Origin: Plantactinospora alkalitolerans
Lineage (GTDB): Bacteria; Actinomycetota; Actinomycetes; Mycobacteriales; Micromonosporaceae
DNA: 64,000 bases
Reading direction: 5' to 3'
Assembly (NCBI RefSeq): GCF_015690345.1
Contig: NZ_JADPUN010000144.1
Location: 1-64,000, forward strand
Positions 62,436 through 64,000 of this stretch are shown here, piece after piece. Under the pieces are notes generated by a model. It was not told the origin of the DNA, did not search any database, and was given only the letters and a program-made list of their open reading frames with translations. Position numbers and translations under genes: made by a program. Each line of letters opens with the position of its first letter. The stretch's first letter is position 1.

Positions 62436-64000
62436 ATGGCGACCCTCCTCTACCGACTTGGCCGGGCCTCGTTCCGGCGCCGCCGGCTCGTGGTGGTCCT
62501 CTGGCTCGTCCTGCTGGCCGCGCTCGGCGGGGCGGCCGTGGCCTTCATGGGCCCGACGTCGACCAACTTCTCGATCCCCGGCACCGAGTCCCAGCACGCG
62601 ATCGACGCACTGAAGCGGGAGTTCCCCGAGGCGAGCGGCGCCACCGGCACCATCCTTGTGGCCGCGCCCGAGGGCCAGCAGCTCACCGCGCCGGAACGGC
62701 AGGCGGCAGTGGCCGACCTCGTACGCGAGGCGTCGGCACTGCCCGGCGCGGTGGGTGCGCTCGACCCGTTCACCACCGGGGCCGTGTCGCAGGACCGCCG
62801 GTACGCGCTGATCCAGGTGCAGTTCGCCGACCAGGCCGACGAGATCACCGAGGCGCAGCGGCACGCGTACGGGGAGAGCGGCTCGGCCGCGACGGCGGCG
62901 GGCCTACGGGTGGAGCACGGCGGCGAGGTGATGTCCAGCGTTCCCCCCGAGATCGGCGGCACCGAGGGCATCGGCGTGGTGATCGCCCTGGTCGTGCTGG
63001 TCGTGACGCTGGGATCACTGGTCGCGGCCGGAATGACGATGCTCAACGCGCTGATCGGGGTCGGCGCCGGAATGGCCGGGCTGTACGCACTGAGCAACAC
63101 CATCGAGCTGACCAGCACCGCACCGGTACTCGCGCTCATGCTCGGCCTGGCGGTCGGAATCGACTACTCGCTCTTCATCACCTCGCGGTACCGGCAGAAC
63201 CTGCTGGAGGGGCTGGCGCCCGAGGAGGCGGCCGGGCGGGCGATCGGCACCGCCGGTTCGGCAGTACTGTTCGCCGGGGTCACCGTCGTCATCGCGCTGG
63301 CCGGACTGGCCGTGGTCAACATCCCGTTCCTGACCATCATGGGACTGGCCGCCGCCGGAACCGTCGCGGTCGCCGTACTCGTCGCGTTGACGCTGCTTCC
63401 CGCGCTGCTCGGCTTCGCCGGCCGGCGCATCCTGCCGCGCCGGCTCCGCAGTGCCGAAACCGGCGCCGGGACGGCCACCGAATCCGGCACCGAGGGGAAC
63501 GCCGCCGCGACCGCAGCCGTGGCCGGGCCGGGCCGGACCGAGAGCTTCGGGTTCCGGTGGGCCCGGATCGTCATCCGGTTGCGCGTACCGCTGATCCTGG
63601 TCGCCGTGCTCGGCCTCGGCGCCCTCGCCATCCCGGCCGCCGACATGCGGGTGGCGCTGCCGGACGCCGGCAGCAGCCCGAAGGGCTCCCCGGAACGTGA
63701 GGCGGCCGACCTGATCACCGCCGGCTTCGGGCCCGGGTTCAACAACCGCCTCGCGCTGGTGGTGTCGAGCGACTCGGCGGCGCGGACCGCGTCCGCCGCC
63801 CAGGAGGTCACGGCGGCGCTGCAGGGCACCGAGAACCTGCTCGCGGTCAGCCCGCCGAACCTGAGCCGCGACCGGTTGACCGCCCTGCTGGCGGTCATCC
63901 CGACGACCGGCCCGACCGATCCGGCGACCGAGACCCTGGTGCACGAGATCCGGAAGAAGGTCGGACCCGTCGACGGTACGGACGGCGCCGACGTCGCCCT
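62436..64000 (+). CDS. MMPL-family transporter, mirror copy, cut by the window end
   Basis: The first 521 codons of the MMPL gene mirror 33187-34751 exactly. It includes the first membrane half with GIDYSLFITSRYRQ and part of the second extracytoplasmic loop. The remainder lies beyond the window, so whether the gene is complete there is unknown. Confidence 0.87.
   Translation, partial: MATLLYRLGRASFRRRRLVVVLWLVLLAALGGAAVAFMGPTSTNFSIPGTESQHAIDALKREFPEASGATGTILVAAPEGQQLTAPERQAAVADLVREASALPGAVGALDPFTTGAVSQDRRYALIQVQFADQADEITEAQRHAYGESGSAATAAGLRVEHGGEVMSSVPPEIGGTEGIGVVIALVVLVVTLGSLVAAGMTMLNALIGVGAGMAGLYALSNTIELTSTAPVLALMLGLAVGIDYSLFITSRYRQNLLEGLAPEEAAGRAIGTAGSAVLFAGVTVVIALAGLAVVNIPFLTIMGLAAAGTVAVAVLVALTLLPALLGFAGRRILPRRLRSAETGAGTATESGTEGNAAATAAVAGPGRTESFGFRWARIVIRLRVPLILVAVLGLGALAIPAADMRVALPDAGSSPKGSPEREAADLITAGFGPGFNNRLALVVSSDSAARTASAAQEVTAALQGTENLLAVSPPNLSRDRLTALLAVIPTTGPTDPATETLVHEIRKKVGPVDGTDGADVA

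Larger units (their letters stand above)
33187..64000. repeat. Perfect palindrome of two >=15.4-kb inverted arms
   Basis: Base x on one strand equals base 97187-x on the other from 33187 to 64000, with the axis between 48593 and 48594 in GACCGG|CCGGTC and no spacer. All gene pairs have identical length and identical translated sequence, and the window end (64000) mirrors 33187 exactly. The palindrome is open at the window end, so arm length is a minimum. No transposase, integrase or repeat borders the axis. It may be a fold-back assembly chimera or a real inverted duplication. Confidence 0.97.

Noticed and set aside
33187-64000. Composite transposon or integrative element
   Set aside because: No transposase, integrase or flanking direct repeats at the axis or at the visible arm ends.
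1-64000. tRNA, rRNA, riboswitch or CRISPR elements
   Set aside because: None could be recognised by reading either strand; a covariance-model scan was not possible.

Overview
The window is high-GC actinobacterial DNA. It most resembles Micromonosporaceae (a Micromonospora- or Plantactinospora-type genome): codons are strongly GC3-biased, there are many GTG starts and leaderless starts, and the order of the conserved genes is the one known beside the chromosomal origin of Streptomyces and its relatives. No database search was possible. The genus is an inference; the gene families are read from motifs.

Layout. 1-2.8 kb: parA and parB with three parS sites and a small DnaA-box cluster. 2.9-18.2 kb: the conserved origin-flank set, namely a HIT-like protein, a D-Ala-D-Ala-ligase-like ATP-grasp protein coupled to an aminotransferase, a GNAT protein, cwlM, trxA-trxB, an anti-sigma factor and sigM, a membrane pseudokinase, murJ (with a second pair of DnaA boxes before the pseudokinase) and pcnA. 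18.2-45.4 kb: accessory genes. These are a lipocalin-like anchored protein, a DUF1963-like protein, a flotillin/NfeD pair, a SigE-family sigma factor with a propeller protein, a phosphotransferase framed by two GGGCCC-centred repeats, a DUF4097/hydrolase operon with a divergent IS30-HTH/MarR regulator, an XRE/DUF397 pair, small Cys-rich proteins, a TetR-MMPL efflux operon, a secreted 2,220-residue Rhs protein with a zincin-like C-terminal domain and a small zinc-ribbon neighbour, ogt, and a CPH-type metal ATPase. 45.5-48.6 kb: the conserved order resumes with ino1, padR, a DUF5318 gene and the 5' end of a penicillin-binding protein gene (ponA).

The dominant anomaly is a perfect palindrome centred between bases 48593 and 48594. 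Base x pairs with base 97187-x all the way to the window end, so the stretch 33187-64000 consists of two inverted arms of at least 15,407 bp with no spacer. Every gene from the MMPL transporter to the DUF5318 gene is present twice in mirror image, and ponA is cut inside its low-complexity N-terminal coding region in both copies. A fold-back assembly or library chimera is the simplest explanation. A real inverted duplication or a hairpin end is possible but needs read-level proof.

How the genes work together. ParAB/parS and the DnaA boxes serve origin segregation and replication control. CwlM, the pseudokinase, MurJ and PonA serve cell-wall synthesis. TrxAB with SigM and a SigR-type promoter serve thiol stress. 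PadR-ino1 supplies inositol phosphate for inositol lipids and mycothiol. The accessory block adds efflux, copper-type export, DNA alkylation repair and a candidate polymorphic-toxin/immunity pair.
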